This document shows, piece after piece, positions 42,763-53,192 of a stretch of 64,000 bases of DNA. Below the pieces are notes generated by a model, which saw only the letters and a list, made by a program, of their open reading frames with translations, did no database searches and was not told where the DNA came from. The stretch covers positions 682,001 to 746,000 of the forward strand of contig JAGKQI010000054.1 in the NCBI GenBank assembly GCA_018806915.1, read 5' to 3'. The position numbers and the translations under genes are program-made. This stretch comes from Phytophthora colocasiae. Lineage: Eukaryota; Oomycota; Peronosporomycetes; Peronosporales; Peronosporaceae. Position 1 is the first letter of the stretch, and each line of letters opens with the position of its first letter.

Positions 42763-43161
42763 TTAGAACTGACGAGTCTTCATCTCTTCCTGGATAGCAA
42801 TAGCCGACGAGTACGAGTTGGCAGCGTACGTGGCGTAGTTCCGGTCGTTCGAGTGCGTCGTCACGATGTACTGACGCGGAACTTCCGGAAATCCCTCGGG
42901 ACTCGTGTACTGGTGGTGGCGGTGGAACCCGACCTTCTTATGGGCGGGCAAGTCGTCCTCCAGCCGCCACTTGGCGCCTTCCGCCAACGTAGACAAATGC
43001 TCCTGTGTTCAAATAAAGAAAACAATACAGACAGTGAGTATACAGCACAGAGGAGAGCCAAATAGAGGCATTAACCTCTAACGCACCAGAGTCTCCGTCT
43101 CGCCCTTGCTCTTAGGAGCCATAAGCTTCGTGATGAACTCGCCGATAGGGTTGCTCGCCAT
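42763..43161 (-). CDS. Small conserved-looking protein of unknown function, 104 aa
   Basis: Two exons, 43161-43087 (25 codons) and 43002-42763, join in phase 0. The N terminus MASNPIGEFITKLMAPKSK is amphipathic and basic, followed by ETETLEHLSTLAEGAKWRLED, a His-rich GFHRHHQYTSP and a Ser/Thr/Tyr-rich C terminus. No signal peptide or membrane segment. I do not recognise the family. Size, basic start and clean splice sites suggest a real gene, perhaps a mitochondrial or cytoplasmic accessory protein. Confidence 0.6.
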
Positions 43162-43277
43162 CTTCCTTAGAGAGCTCTGCACCGCTCGTTAGAGGAATGT
43201 TACAATAATGTGGACCACCAGAAAAATGCAATCTATTTGGTGTGCTGCACATAAAGGCAAGTTCAAGGTCTAACGGG

Positions 43278-44944
43278 TTAATCCCAAGCGGATGAGCCAC
43301 CAAAACCCACATCAGGCGTAAAGTTGATCTGCGTCAAGTCCACAGGTTTCGACTCGATGTTCTTTGCCTTTTTCGCCTTTTTGAACTGCTTGACGGCCAC
43401 CACACCACTCGCAATCTCCTTTGGCTGCCGCTTGTCCTTTTTCTTGTCCTTCTTGTCCTTCTTGTCCTTCTTCTTTTTTTCCTTGGCAGCCTTCTTTTCA
43501 GCCTTTGCGTCATTTTTAGCCGTGGATGTTGTCGGGTCAACGTCCATAGGAGTGGGTTTGCTAGCTTCAGTCTTCTTCTTGGGATTTTTAGACGATTTCT
43601 TCTTAGGTTCCGGAGTACTCGTAACCTCCTCGGCAAGATGTTCACTCTTGCGCTTATTCATCTTCTTCTCCTTTTTAGCCGGTTTCTCGGAATCATTATT
43701 GTCGACAGTAGCTTCAGTCTTCTCCTTCTTCTTGGAATCCTCGTTGCGTTTCCGCTTTCCACCAGCAGTCTTTTTCTCCTTTTTGATAGAGGGTTTTTCC
43801 TTCTTGTGTTTCTCCTCCTTCGGCGGTGCAACATACCCGTGGACACGCTTGTCCAATACACGCTGGGCATCACGCACAACCAAGTTCGGGAACAGCCGCT
43901 TCATCTTGAAGTTGTACTGCATGTGTTTGGCGTCGAGTTTTTTAGCGTCTTTGATCTGCTGCTTTTCCTCCGCCGAAATGTCAGCTTTCTTGCTCTTGGC
44001 TTTACGTTTGGCCTTTCTTTTCTTACCATCGTCACTGTCACTCTCGTCATCGCTACTGTCCTCTTTATCACTGTCACTTTCACTCTCCCCGTCCTTCGTT
44101 TCAGCCTCCAACTTTTTACCACAAATAGGGTTTCCAATTAAGTTCAACTGGCGCAGATTCTCCAACGAACTCAGGGCTTCCAGACCGGACCAGTCGTCAA
44201 TCTGGTTGTGGCTCAACTCCAGCACCTTCAAGTTCTCTAAACAACATAAAACCACAATATTAGAACTGATAAACATCAATAACAGTTGCTAAAAAATCAC
44301 TCACTCAACAGGGCCAAATGCGCCGGGATCTTCTTGATTCGGTTGTGCGACATCCGCAGCTCCGTGATCTCCGACAACTGACTCAAGTTCGGGATCTCTT
44401 CCAGCAAGTTATGAGAAATAGAGATCTTTTTAAGACTCGGCAGGCCTTCCAGGACTCGCTGCGGGATCTGTGCAATGCGGTTATTGCTGACAATGAGCGA
44501 GTTGAGCTCCGGCAACTTCGGCATCCAGTCCAACGCCGAGATGGAGTTGTTGTTAAGTACGAGCGCCTTGAGCGTGCGCACATTGCGCAACACTTCGAAC
44601 GGAATGCGCGTCACTTGGTTTTCAGCGGCATTTAGAATCACGAGCTTCTTGAGGTGCTGGATCTCAGCCAGCCCATCTCCGTTCAATTTGTTGTCTGTGA
44701 GCTTGAGCATCGTCACGCGCGACACAGACTTGAGCTGCGAGAGTTTCGTGAGTTTATTGTGGCTTAGATCCAACTTGGTGGCAGTCTGCAGCCCGTCCAA
44801 GCTCACGATCGTCTCGATGCCGCGTCCTGTCAGGTCCACCTGCTGGCCATTGCGCTTGACGATCTCGTCACGGAACTGCAGCAGCTTCTCGGCCGTGAGC
44901 TTCTTGATGCGGCGCTTGCCGTCCACCGCCGGTTGCTCCGCCAT
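43278..44944 (-). CDS. LRR protein with long basic Lys-rich tail (nuclear/nucleolar type)
   Basis: Two exons, 44944-44305 and 44236-43278, give 532 aa in frame. The N-terminal ~250 residues contain nine or more SDS22-type leucine-rich repeats (TATKLDLSHNKLTKLSQLKSV, LVILNAAENQVTRIP, LKALVLNNNSISAL..), capped by ENLRQLNLIGNPICG. An acidic Ser/Asp run follows (ESDSDKEDSSDDESDSDD), then a very Lys-rich, disordered C terminus with repeated KKEKK/KKDKK blocks. The last 20 residues end FTPDVGFGGSSAWD. This layout resembles nuclear LRR proteins of the LRRC/ANP32/Sds22 class; Sds22 regulates PP1, but PP1 binding cannot be shown. The Lys-rich tail suggests nucleolar or RNA association (inference). Confidence 0.8.
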
Positions 44945-45050
44945 GGTAGAACTTGACTGGTGTTCAAGCGCATGTTATTATTTAAGTTTACCTCGTGATA
45001 GTGACTAGGTCAAGCAAAGGCAACAACGGTAAGTTTTTTTTTTTTTTTTT

Positions 45051-45180
45051 GCATAACGAGACTTGTATTACTCGTTGTTTATGGATGTTTATGGCGAGCC
45101 ATTTTCGCTTCTCGTTTTTTTTTGCATAACGAGACTTGTATTACTCGTTGTTTATGGATGGCGAGCCATTTTCGCTTCTT
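45051..45180. repeat. Short tandem duplication, ~60-bp units
   Basis: Unit GCATAACGAGACTTGTATT.. (45051-45111) recurs at 45124-45180, lacking 6 nt (TTTATG). Each unit is preceded by a poly-T run (17 and 9 T). Probably replication slippage or a target-duplication remnant in the LRR-gene promoter side. Confidence 0.55.
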
Positions 45181-45729
45181 GCAGCTCTGACGACGTATCA
45201 TGGCAGATACATGTACAAGTAGGGCTTCAGTAACCCACCCGCAAGCAAAAGAAGCGATGTGTTCATTCATGCGCGTCTTCTTCATCTCCGAGGATAGACG
45301 ACCGCAGCTGCACCTGCAACGCTCTACGTACATCGTTCTTGGGCCACGAGGCTGGAGTAGAAGACCAAGCAGTCTTAGCCCCACTTCAACTTCATTACCA
45401 GCGCCCCAAAGTGACCGTTGCTTCGGCTGAACTATCAATGGAGGTCACGACGTGTTGTGTGCAAGGTGAGATGTCACCGTCTTTGAGCCATGCAAACCTC
45501 ACCGAGCCCTACAGGTAATATCTAGGTACCAGTACTGTATGTGATAACAGAGGCATGACATCCGGCCTGTGTTTGGCAATGCTCCATCATCTCTTGCCGG
45601 GATCATGGTCGCCGATCCCACTGCCGTCGACGACGCCAAACCCGCTTGAATCAAATTGACGAGTAAAGAGCGAGGCGGCGCTACGCCGACGTGGCGCCGT
45701 TCCAACTTGAGAGTCAATGAAGGAGTTTA

Positions 45730-46233
45730 CCGACTTCCCTTTGTCTAAGGCGTCACCGCATACAGGCGACACAGGGTTTCAACCAATCATAGCGATACGA
45801 ATCACTACCTCTGTCAAAGGCGACATTGAACTTGGCGCTTCTATTTTTGTGGCGTGCTGCCATTCAAGATTCAGCCCGCAAGGCGAGATCGTCGACTGGA
45901 TCAACGACCTGAGGCAAGAAGGCGTTCCAGTTTCGGCGCTCATGCTTAGCCTAAAAGCCACTGAAGTTGCTACAAGCTACAACGTCCAAGCTCACAAAGA
46001 CCGAGACTGCAATGCGAACGAGCTGCCGAGCTTGCTGGCTTGCACGTTCTGGACGAACAGATCGGCGAAATCGACTCCGATACCGATACCGTATTGGCAA
46101 CGACGAGTGAATCTTTGCGTAGGCATTCTGCTAATCGATACCACGGTTTTGACTGCTCATCTCCGAAAATCAACTTTTTGGAGACCTGCTCATCACCCGA
46201 AGATAGGGTGCGCCTTAGACAAAGGGAAGTCGG
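45730..46233 (+). mobile_element. 504-bp TIR element with TA target and pogo-like transposase remnant
   Basis: Perfect 23-nt inverted ends start CCGACTTCCCTTTGTCTA (45730-45752; inverted at 46211-46233), each bordered by TA. Inside, a plus-strand frame retains EIVDWINDLRQEGVPVSALML (about 45889-45951), the N-terminal CENP-B/pogo helix-turn-helix signature. It then loses the frame within about 100 bp. So it is a deletion derivative of an autonomous pogo/Tigger-type element, keeping the TIRs and the first DNA-binding part only. No catalytic domain remains. Confidence 0.7.
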
Positions 46234-47065
46234 TATGCTGGAAGCATCACCAACCTCGGAGGGCGACTACCATGACGGCTAGTAGACCGTTTTGTGGCAC
46301 TTCCCGAGGGAAACCGTACTTCTACTGTACATAGAGCCTCGTTCGGGGCGCTTAGAGTCTAAGTTAGACTCGTGCCCAGAGGCACTGTGCCTCTCCACTC
46401 CGACGACGTGAGCGCTATGGCACCAATGCGTTGAGCCACAATTAGCTTCTTGTCAATCATGTTTGTGACCGGCGTATATCATCGCGCTGCACCGCATGCA
46501 ATCAATCGCCCCACCAAGGTGTCGGAATAGCGGACCACCACCCGGGTGGACGATGTCAGCGACCGCCAAATGCCTTCGGTATCGGAGACGTTTGTCTCTC
46601 GCGCGCGTGCACATCAGATTGGCATGCATGCTGGCGGCGGCTTTGGCCAAGTGGCTCGGGCTCCGATTGTTCGTCCAGACGGTGGAGACTTGAGCTCAGC
46701 TCATAGTATGAGCCTCATACTGCCGCTGTGCTCCGCGGCTGAAATGGCGACCGGATGGGCAGACCTAGCCTGTAGGGGAGAGATTGGCGAGGGAACGACG
46801 ACAGGCCAGAGACGTGGGCTTTCAGCAAGCACGTCCGGAGCACCAGCAACGTTGGCACGACTCACTTGAGCACTTGACGACCAGCGCGCACGCAGCACGT
46901 CTTGGTGGGCACCGCTACTGTTCGACAGACGCGGCCGACGGTTATTCCATCGCTCCGCGCACCTCCGGCCTCACCGCACCGCAGCAGCATTCCCGATCGG
47001 TCTCGCCGGGTATCACTTGCCAACTCTCGGTCGCTAAAGCATTGGCCGGAGTACCTTTCACCAAG
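46234..47065. other. Intergenic after the pogo-like element
   Basis: No gene recognised; frames of 60-110 codons on both strands look random. Two adjacent imperfect palindromes (GAGTCTAAGTTAGACTC at ~46355, AGAGGCACTGTGCCTCT at ~46378) could form hairpins. Confidence 0.45.
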
Positions 47066-47812
47066 ATGATGGTAGAACAGCGCTACACGTCCGTCATGCG
47101 CAGCACACGCAGCGGCAATTACTACAACGTACCAATCTCGGCCGACACCGTGGGCAGCCGCGAACACTCGTCCGATACGTCCACTTTCACTGAGTACGAG
47201 GCCGTGGCCGCCGCATGGGGGACTACCACCATGCGCCGCCTGCCCGCCGTGGCTAAGCGCCGCGACCTCAACGCTGCACTTGACGGCATCACGCCTTCCA
47301 AGGATCCGCACACCTTTCAGCCAGCTTTCGCGTTCGATCTCAACAAGCTCGTGGCCTCTCTTACCAAGGGCTCAGCTAGCTCCAGCCACAATTCCTCCTT
47401 CACATCTACTCGCAGCCATGGTGAGCCCACGCCCGAGCCGATGCCGGAAAACTCACGGATAGCGGCGCCATTGGTGGAACATGAAACTTCAGCTCCGCAG
47501 CGCCGACGTCGAGGAGCTCTATCAGGTGAAGAGGAGCTTACGCGTCCGTATGCGCCACCCCCCTCTACTGGTCCGGAAAACAGCATCATCACGTATAGCC
47601 TCAATAAGCGCAAGCAGAAGCGGTTAGCTGCTAAGGCTTTGGCCGCCGCGTCCGTCAACGGTCCCAACTTCGAGGTGGCTGTGGCCGATGCCGGCAGTGA
47701 ACACCAACCGCAGTACGTGCCGCGCTACGTTCCCGAATACCAGTCCGACGCAGCGCGGACCATGTCCCGCAACCGCGAGCCTTCGCTAGATCAGCAGAGC
47801 TACGCGCTATAA
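47066..47812 (+). CDS. Unknown basic, Ser/Pro-rich protein
   Basis: The first ATG of a long open frame is at 47066 (248 aa); upstream codons are open but contain no ATG. The protein is low in hydrophobics and mostly disordered. It begins with MMVEQRYTSVMRSTRSGNYY, has a central AFDLNKLVASLTKGSASSS and ends with a basic motif NKRKQKRLAAKALAAASV plus a Tyr/Pro tail (YVPRYVPEYQ). No domain, signal peptide or membrane helix seen. Codon use looks like neighbouring real genes. The basic cluster could be a nuclear signal (inference). Confidence 0.55.
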   Translation: MMVEQRYTSVMRSTRSGNYYNVPISADTVGSREHSSDTSTFTEYEAVAAAWGTTTMRRLPAVAKRRDLNAALDGITPSKDPHTFQPAFAFDLNKLVASLTKGSASSSHNSSFTSTRSHGEPTPEPMPENSRIAAPLVEHETSAPQRRRRGALSGEEELTRPYAPPPSTGPENSIITYSLNKRKQKRLAAKALAAASVNGPNFEVAVADAGSEHQPQYVPRYVPEYQSDAARTMSRNREPSLDQQSYAL

Positions 47813-48269
47813 GGCGGATGGAGCGCAAGCTTCCACCCTCCAGCTAGTCAGTCCCCCCATTAATTATTAGCCTGTCGTGAGTTATAAACATAATGAACGC
47901 GGCCAGCGGTAGCTGCGGTATTCCCCCCCACCTCATCCTTTGCTTCATCCACATTTCATTCGGGCGACGTTGTCGGTCATCTTGGCCAGCGTTGGATCGA
48001 ATCGCAGCTTCGACCAGATGGGACGGCCACAGTAGAGTCTGGCGTGACGCTCGAAGTAACGCCGCCAGCATCTTGCTACAGCGCACCGAACTGACTAATA
48101 GCCACGCGCTGTGTCTGATCTCCGACCCGCGTCTGCCATTCTCATCGCCCCTTCTTGCTCGAACCCATTCGACTGCTAGTGCCTCAAAAGAACGAGAAAC
48201 CGCCGCGACCGGCCCAAAGTGCCTCAGTGGTAGAGAGAATAAGACGCCACCAAGACACGAAGCAGCTAA
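47813..48269. other. Intergenic, 457 bp
   Basis: Overlapping open frames on both strands (138-144 codons) carry no recognised motif; I see no supported gene. Confidence 0.4.
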
Positions 48270-49457
48270 ATGGGCCAAGGACAGAGCTCCATCCCGACGA
48301 CGGAGGTGACGGCGCTCGTAGAGCTCTACGACGCACTAAGTGGCGACCGCTGGCGCCGTCGTGACGGCTGGAAACAGCCCACGCGCGACCCGGAACATTG
48401 GTTCGGCGTCGAAGTGGTTATGGGTCACGTCGTGGCGCTGGAGCTCCCGGCGAACGAACTGAGCGGTTGTCTGCCGGTTGCGAGCATCGCGCGGCTACCG
48501 CAGCTCCGCGTACTTGATTTGTCGAAGAACCAGCTACGCGGCGAGATCCCGGCCGAGCTGGGGCAGCTCACGGCACTCAAACGTGTAGATCTGAGCTGTA
48601 ACGACCTGTCCGGCGCCATCCCACGCCAAATTGGAGCCTGTGGCCAGCTGCAGGAGCTCACTCTGAACCAGAACTCGCTATCCGGGACGATGCCCAAGGA
48701 ACTGGGCAAGCTCCAGAGCTTGCGGACGCTGCAGCTACAGCACAACAATCTGTGCGGGGCTTTACCTGAGACGCTCTGTGAGTTGACACAGCTCACGAAA
48801 TTCAGTGTGAGAGGAAACTGCCTCACGGGCCGCATCCCGGCAGATATTGGACGTCTACAGTCGCTCGTATTCCTCTCACTTCGTAACAACGAGCTCACTG
48901 GTATGATTCCGCCCTCGCTCGGTTGCTGCAAGGCTCTCGAGTTCCTCAACTTGTCCAGCAACCAGCTCAGCGGACCCATTCCAGAGACGCTGGGCGAGCT
49001 GGAAGACCTCGAGTACCTCTACCTCTTCGACAACGCTCTGGAAGGCCGTGTGCCGGGCAGCATCGCACGCCTGAAATTCCTGAAGGAGTCTGACTTCCGG
49101 GACAACCGACTACGTGGTGAACTACCGAACTTCCTGGACGGGTGCTCGAGTCTTGAGGCTGTTATGACTAAGTGGAAGAACCGCAAAGCAAGCTACCGCC
49201 ACTCCATCCTGGGGGACCCCATGCCCAGTCCAGATACACCACCGACGTCATCACACCAGTTCTTGCAGACTCTCGAAGACCCACCATCCAATTCGTCAGC
49301 CGGGTTTTTGAGTCAAAGCTTTGACCACAAAGGCAATGATGAAGGTTTGGGCGACGGAGCTCCTGAAGATGACCCTGCCAATAACTCCCATCTCGTTGCC
49401 GAATTCTCGCGGAAACGAGTGTTCCAGCTCCCTGACTCTGTGGTACAGGCCAAATGA
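48270..49457 (+). CDS. Plant-type LRR protein with N-terminal myristoylation signal
   Basis: 395 aa, single exon, ATG at 48270. MGQGQSSIP has Gly2 and Ser6, the classic N-myristoylation context, so membrane tethering is likely. An LRRNT-like segment (LVELYDALSGDRWRRRDGW) precedes about nine repeats of the plant LxxLxLSxNxLxGxIPxxL type (LRVLDLSKNQLRGEIPAEL, LQELTLNQNSLSGTMPKEL). The C-terminal ~100 residues are Ser/Pro-rich and probably disordered. There is no signal peptide, transmembrane segment or kinase domain, so it is a cytosolic-face LRR protein, not a receptor. Such LRRs usually bind proteins; the partner is unknown. Convergent with the TPR-Kelch gene (89 bp apart). Confidence 0.85.
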   Translation: MGQGQSSIPTTEVTALVELYDALSGDRWRRRDGWKQPTRDPEHWFGVEVVMGHVVALELPANELSGCLPVASIARLPQLRVLDLSKNQLRGEIPAELGQLTALKRVDLSCNDLSGAIPRQIGACGQLQELTLNQNSLSGTMPKELGKLQSLRTLQLQHNNLCGALPETLCELTQLTKFSVRGNCLTGRIPADIGRLQSLVFLSLRNNELTGMIPPSLGCCKALEFLNLSSNQLSGPIPETLGELEDLEYLYLFDNALEGRVPGSIARLKFLKESDFRDNRLRGELPNFLDGCSSLEAVMTKWKNRKASYRHSILGDPMPSPDTPPTSSHQFLQTLEDPPSNSSAGFLSQSFDHKGNDEGLGDGAPEDDPANNSHLVAEFSRKRVFQLPDSVVQAK

Positions 49458-49546
49458 CCAGGATGTCTGCTTCCCAGTATTTTATTTTCTTATAAGGGTC
49501 GCTTGGACGAATTGTGCGTTGCTGTGGCTTCATTCTTTCATTCAGA

Positions 49547-51412
49547 TCATTCCAACTCGCCACTAGTACTTGCGTTCTCGTTCTCTATAGGAACTTGACT
49601 TAGCGACGACGCTTTCGACTCAAAGTAGCTTAGATCGAGTGTTGCAGCTTCTTTCAATGGACCGTGGTAAGTGCCACCGCCCAGAACAAATATCTGACCA
49701 GCATCGGTGAACACGCTGGAATGCCATGCACGGGGTGTTAATGCGTGATCGCTTGGGACCGGCACCTTGAACCATTCGGCCGTTTGAATGTCCAGCATAT
49801 AGACACTTCCATCTTCGGATTCTCCAGTTCGCCCACCAACGACGAAAAGAAACTCGCCGACGGTGTGGGCTGTGTGGTAAGATCGCGGAAGTGGGATATC
49901 TCCTGAGCACTGTAACAACGTCCATCGGTGCTTTTCCACGTCAAATATCCACACGTCATTCATCCTTTCATCGTTCAGCTGGCCGTTTCCACCAAATACA
50001 ATAAGTCGAGGGGTTTGTTTTTCCGCTGATAGCAGACACATCGAGTGTCCGTCTCGAGCAGAAGGCCAACTAGAGCGTGTCTCGGTACCGGAGTCTTGAG
50101 GTGTAAGCTCCTCCCATGAAATCACCGTATCTTCCACGTTTGAATCGTTATCAGCAGGTAAATACCGCAGAATCAACAGTTGATCGCTTACCCCTCGCTT
50201 GGTTCGTCCGCCAAAAATGAAGACAGCTCGATTGCCATTGTCTTTTGCAACAGACACAGCTGCATGGCCTGACCGGGACACTGGGATCTCTTTCACATCT
50301 CGAGAACTTAGTGGCTGTAGCCATTGAAACCCCCGAGGTGAAGTCGGTGTCAGCAAATGCACATTCGGATCTTCGCCACGTGACGATACCCCTCCATAAA
50401 CGCAATAAACCCCACTACCCTGGATACCGATAGGTGAGGTCGAGTGCCATGCTCGCGATGAAGACGTAGTCGTTCGTTGAATAGGTACTGTATCCCAATA
50501 GCCATCACTTTCATTTAGCACGAAAACATCAAGCTTCTGCTCCCTCACAGCTCGACCGCCAAGCAGATAGATGCGGCCATTGTCTCCTTTGAAAAGCGTA
50601 TGGCCGTTCACAGCTGCAGGTCCTGGATTACCTCGCACCGTACTCCTCTCCCATCCATCGCAAGCAGAATACACTACTGCTGCCCGAATGCCAGCTCTAC
50701 GAAGCTCTGCAGTGATATTTTCGCCTCGCTCAGTTGCTGTATCCACGACTGCTTGAAGCTTTGCACGACACTCTTTGTTCTTTGGCTCAAACGCTAACGC
50801 TGCTGCAAGATCAGTAACAGCTTGCTCGTAATTGCGCAGCGCAATGTACGCTGTTGCTCTACGCATTAAAGACTGCAACCAGTTAGTCAAATATCGTCAG
50901 AACTTAGACACTTGAAGATAATGACTACCTTAATCGTTGGCGCTACTGTAATGGCCTTCGTGCAGTCTTTCACTGCGAGGTCAAACTGCTTTAACTGTAA
51001 TGTAAAAAAAGCAATAAAATCATGAAAAAAAAAGCGTATTGCAACAACAGCGAACGGTTTACAGACCTTCAAATAAGCAGCAGCTCGGTTTGATAGACAC
51101 ACGGCATTGTTCATGTCCATTTCAATGCACCTGCAGCAACCAAAATAATTACTTAAGTGTAAAATGCTTAGCAGCATATAATTTTATGTCCACAGACCTG
51201 GAGTAAGCAGAGACGGCGTCGTTCATTCGGCCCTGGCGGAAGAACGCGTTGCCCTCGTCCTTGGTCTTCGCCACGAGCTGCTCATCTACACATGGAGCAA
51301 CTGCATTTTCTTCGTCACTTCGAAGCAATTGGCTATGGCCACTGGCGCTCAGCAGTTGACGGAGCTGCGCGGGCGAGAGCTGCTGCAGCTCCTGACGTAG
51401 CTTGTCCTCCAT
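49547..51412 (-). CDS. TPR - Kelch repeat fusion protein, four exons
   Basis: Exons 51412-51198, 51130-51067, 50994-50929 and 50872-49547 give 556 aa. I start at MEDKLRQELQQL because the frame upstream has no ATG; an additional 5' exon is possible. A three-repeat TPR clamp follows: ..AKTKDEGNAFFRQGRMNDAVSAYSR, CIEMDMNNAVCLSNRAAAYLK and SLMRRATAYIALRNYEQAVTDL, resembling Hsp70/Hsp90 co-chaperone TPRs (STI1/RPAP3). The C-terminal half has five or six Kelch blades (GRIYLLGGRAVR, YCVYGGVSSR, RAVFIFGGRTKR, RLIVFGGNGQLN, FLFVVGGRTGES, IFVLGGGTYHG), a beta-propeller. The combination suggests a chaperone adaptor or scaffold; function unknown. Confidence 0.82.
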
Positions 51413-51705
51413 CTTGACCTCTGCAACCTCTTTAATCGAATAGACCTGCTCAAACGACTGTGGAATGTCAAAAGGATCCTCAGGATGTCGCACATGGATT
51501 GCGTAACATTATTAAATGAATAAAAAATAACAAGGTATCAGTTATAAGAAGTGGTTAACGTATAGTTTCAATCAAAATGCGTTCTATCAAAATCTACCTG
51601 GTATAGAAAGTTATCAATTGTGAGATTAAATATAAATTTGACAACTCACTGCGTCCCTTGAAGCCGCCACAGTCAGAACAAGACCGACAGCCAAGAACCG
51701 CCGTA

Positions 51706-52221
51706 ATGGACGTCGTTTGGGGGCGATTCCAGGCCGCTTACCCGCGCAAAAGCTGCACTGTAATGGACGACGACGCAGGGAAACTGCGTCAGCCACTGAT
51801 GACCAGCAACAGCGAGGACGAGAGCGACGAAGACGCGGAATTAGGAGGTCTTCTCCCTCGCCAGGACTTTCGACCTCAGTTCGATGAAGGAGCTGCTGCA
51901 CGTCGGAAAAGAAGACGCCGTAAGGACGATGAGGACTTGGGGGAAGTGGCCAGGAGCTTCACAGTCAGTGTGGAGCCTTTGAAGCTTCTACGCTCCATGG
52001 GGAGCTGGATGGTGTCGCTCTCAGCTGCTGCCAGTCTGTTAACGCCTCGTAGCAACCTCAAAAGCTCCTTACCGGCTTCTCTGAGCACACAGATGCTGAC
52101 ACACAGACGTATGGCTGAGAACATGGACGAGGTGTCGGAACGTGCACTGGCACTGCTGGCAATCATCACGTTGGGCTTCTGCGTGCTGTTGCTGCTTGTG
52201 GTGTACGCGCAGACAGCGTAG
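51706..52221 (+). CDS. Small tail-anchored membrane protein, unknown function
   Basis: 171 aa from the ATG at 51706 (an internal ATG at 51763 is a possible alternative). The N-terminal two thirds are hydrophilic, with an acidic stretch (NSEDESDEDAELGGLLP) and a basic run (ARRKRRRRKDDED). The C terminus is one strongly hydrophobic helix (LALLAIITLGFCVLLLLVVY) with only four residues after it, so it should be inserted post-translationally with its N terminus in the cytosol. The region before the helix (MAENMDEVSERAL) could be a SNARE- or sorting-adaptor-like amphipathic segment, but no SNARE layers are clear. Divergent from the TPR-Kelch gene. Confidence 0.6.
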   Translation: MDVVWGRFQAAYPRKSCTVMDDDAGKLRQPLMTSNSEDESDEDAELGGLLPRQDFRPQFDEGAAARRKRRRRKDDEDLGEVARSFTVSVEPLKLLRSMGSWMVSLSAAASLLTPRSNLKSSLPASLSTQMLTHRRMAENMDEVSERALALLAIITLGFCVLLLLVVYAQTA

Positions 52222-52262
52222 AAGTGCTGAAGCATTAATGACACTTTCTTGTTTATGTAGGT

Positions 52263-53192
52263 CTACGTTTTAGATGGTCTTTTCTTCTTGCTGGGGGGAT
52301 CTACTTTAAACGCACTGGGGCACTTAGTGGCTAATGGGCACTTGGAACACGATGGGTGTTTGGCTGTACACATACTCTGACCGAAGCCTACTACAGCGAG
52401 GGAGAGCTGTCCCCAATGTTCTCTCGGGATCCAATCTTCCAGCTCTTTCCTCGTATCTTCCGGAGTTATAGTTGATGCCCAGCCAAGACGTTGAGCAAGA
52501 CGATGCACGTGAGTGTCCACTACAATACCGTCCACTTGACCCCACGCCAGCAGAGTGATAACTCGACCGATCTTTGGGCCGATACCTGGCAGCTTCAATA
52601 GTTCGTCAAGTGAACGAGGGATATCTCCATGGAATTGAGAGCGGAGAATAACAGCTACACGCTTGAGCTGCTGTGCTTTCCGGTGGTAGAACCCTACGGG
52701 CTTGAGGGTTTCGCTCAGCTTCTCCTCACTCGTGTCCTGTACAGTTTTAATAGTAAGACCTTCTTCGCTCTCTCCAAGTTGATGTAGTCGTTGCATGGCC
52801 GCGTACGTGATGGGGTCCTGCGTCTGAGAGCTTAACAGCGCCGCCACTAATAGCTGGAAACGCTCAACTTTCGCACACGTCACGCCTGGAGCCACGCACA
52901 CCTGCGTGCCGAACCTGTCGATAGGCGTGTCCATGGTCTTCCGTGCTTCATAGAGATCCAGTAGCAGCTCCAGTCGATTGTCGGTCTCTGGATCAGGTTC
53001 CGTCTTGAGAAGCTTCGTCGGACGGTTAGGAGAAGCACTCTTGTGGTTGCCACTTCTACCGCGTTTGGCGTTGGAACTCGGCTGTTGTGTCGTGGTCTGC
53101 TCTCTCTTGACGTCTGCATGGGCACTGCTGCTCTGCGCAGGACCCGACGCGAATGCGAAGCGCTTGAACGGATTGCCACCCGTCCCAGACAT
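52263..53192 (-). CDS. NTH1: Endonuclease III homologue (bifunctional DNA glycosylase/AP lyase)
   Basis: 309 aa from the ATG at 53192. A basic, Ser-rich N terminus (about 85 residues) is followed by the HhH-GPD fold: LLVAALLSSQTQDPITYAAM, the helix-hairpin-helix LPGIGPKIGRVITLLAWG with the catalytic Lys, and VDTHVHRLAQRL with the catalytic Asp. The Fe-S loop CTAKHPSCSKCPLATKC keeps the C-x6-C-x2-C-x5-C spacing, so an Fe4S4 cluster is expected. The enzyme removes oxidised pyrimidines in base excision repair and cleaves at AP sites. The N terminus may carry a nuclear signal (NAKRGRSGNHK). All catalytic residues are present. Confidence 0.95.
   Translation of the reverse strand: MSGTGGNPFKRFAFASGPAQSSSAHADVKREQTTTQQPSSNAKRGRSGNHKSASPNRPTKLLKTEPDPETDNRLELLLDLYEARKTMDTPIDRFGTQVCVAPGVTCAKVERFQLLVAALLSSQTQDPITYAAMQRLHQLGESEEGLTIKTVQDTSEEKLSETLKPVGFYHRKAQQLKRVAVILRSQFHGDIPRSLDELLKLPGIGPKIGRVITLLAWGQVDGIVVDTHVHRLAQRLGWASTITPEDTRKELEDWIPREHWGQLSLAVVGFGQSMCTAKHPSCSKCPLATKCPSAFKVDPPSKKKRPSKT

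Noticed and set aside
43324..44292. 322-codon plus-strand ORF rich in Phe/Ser/Leu
   Set aside because: Antisense of the Lys/Glu-rich LRR protein; such composition mirrors produce long shadow frames.
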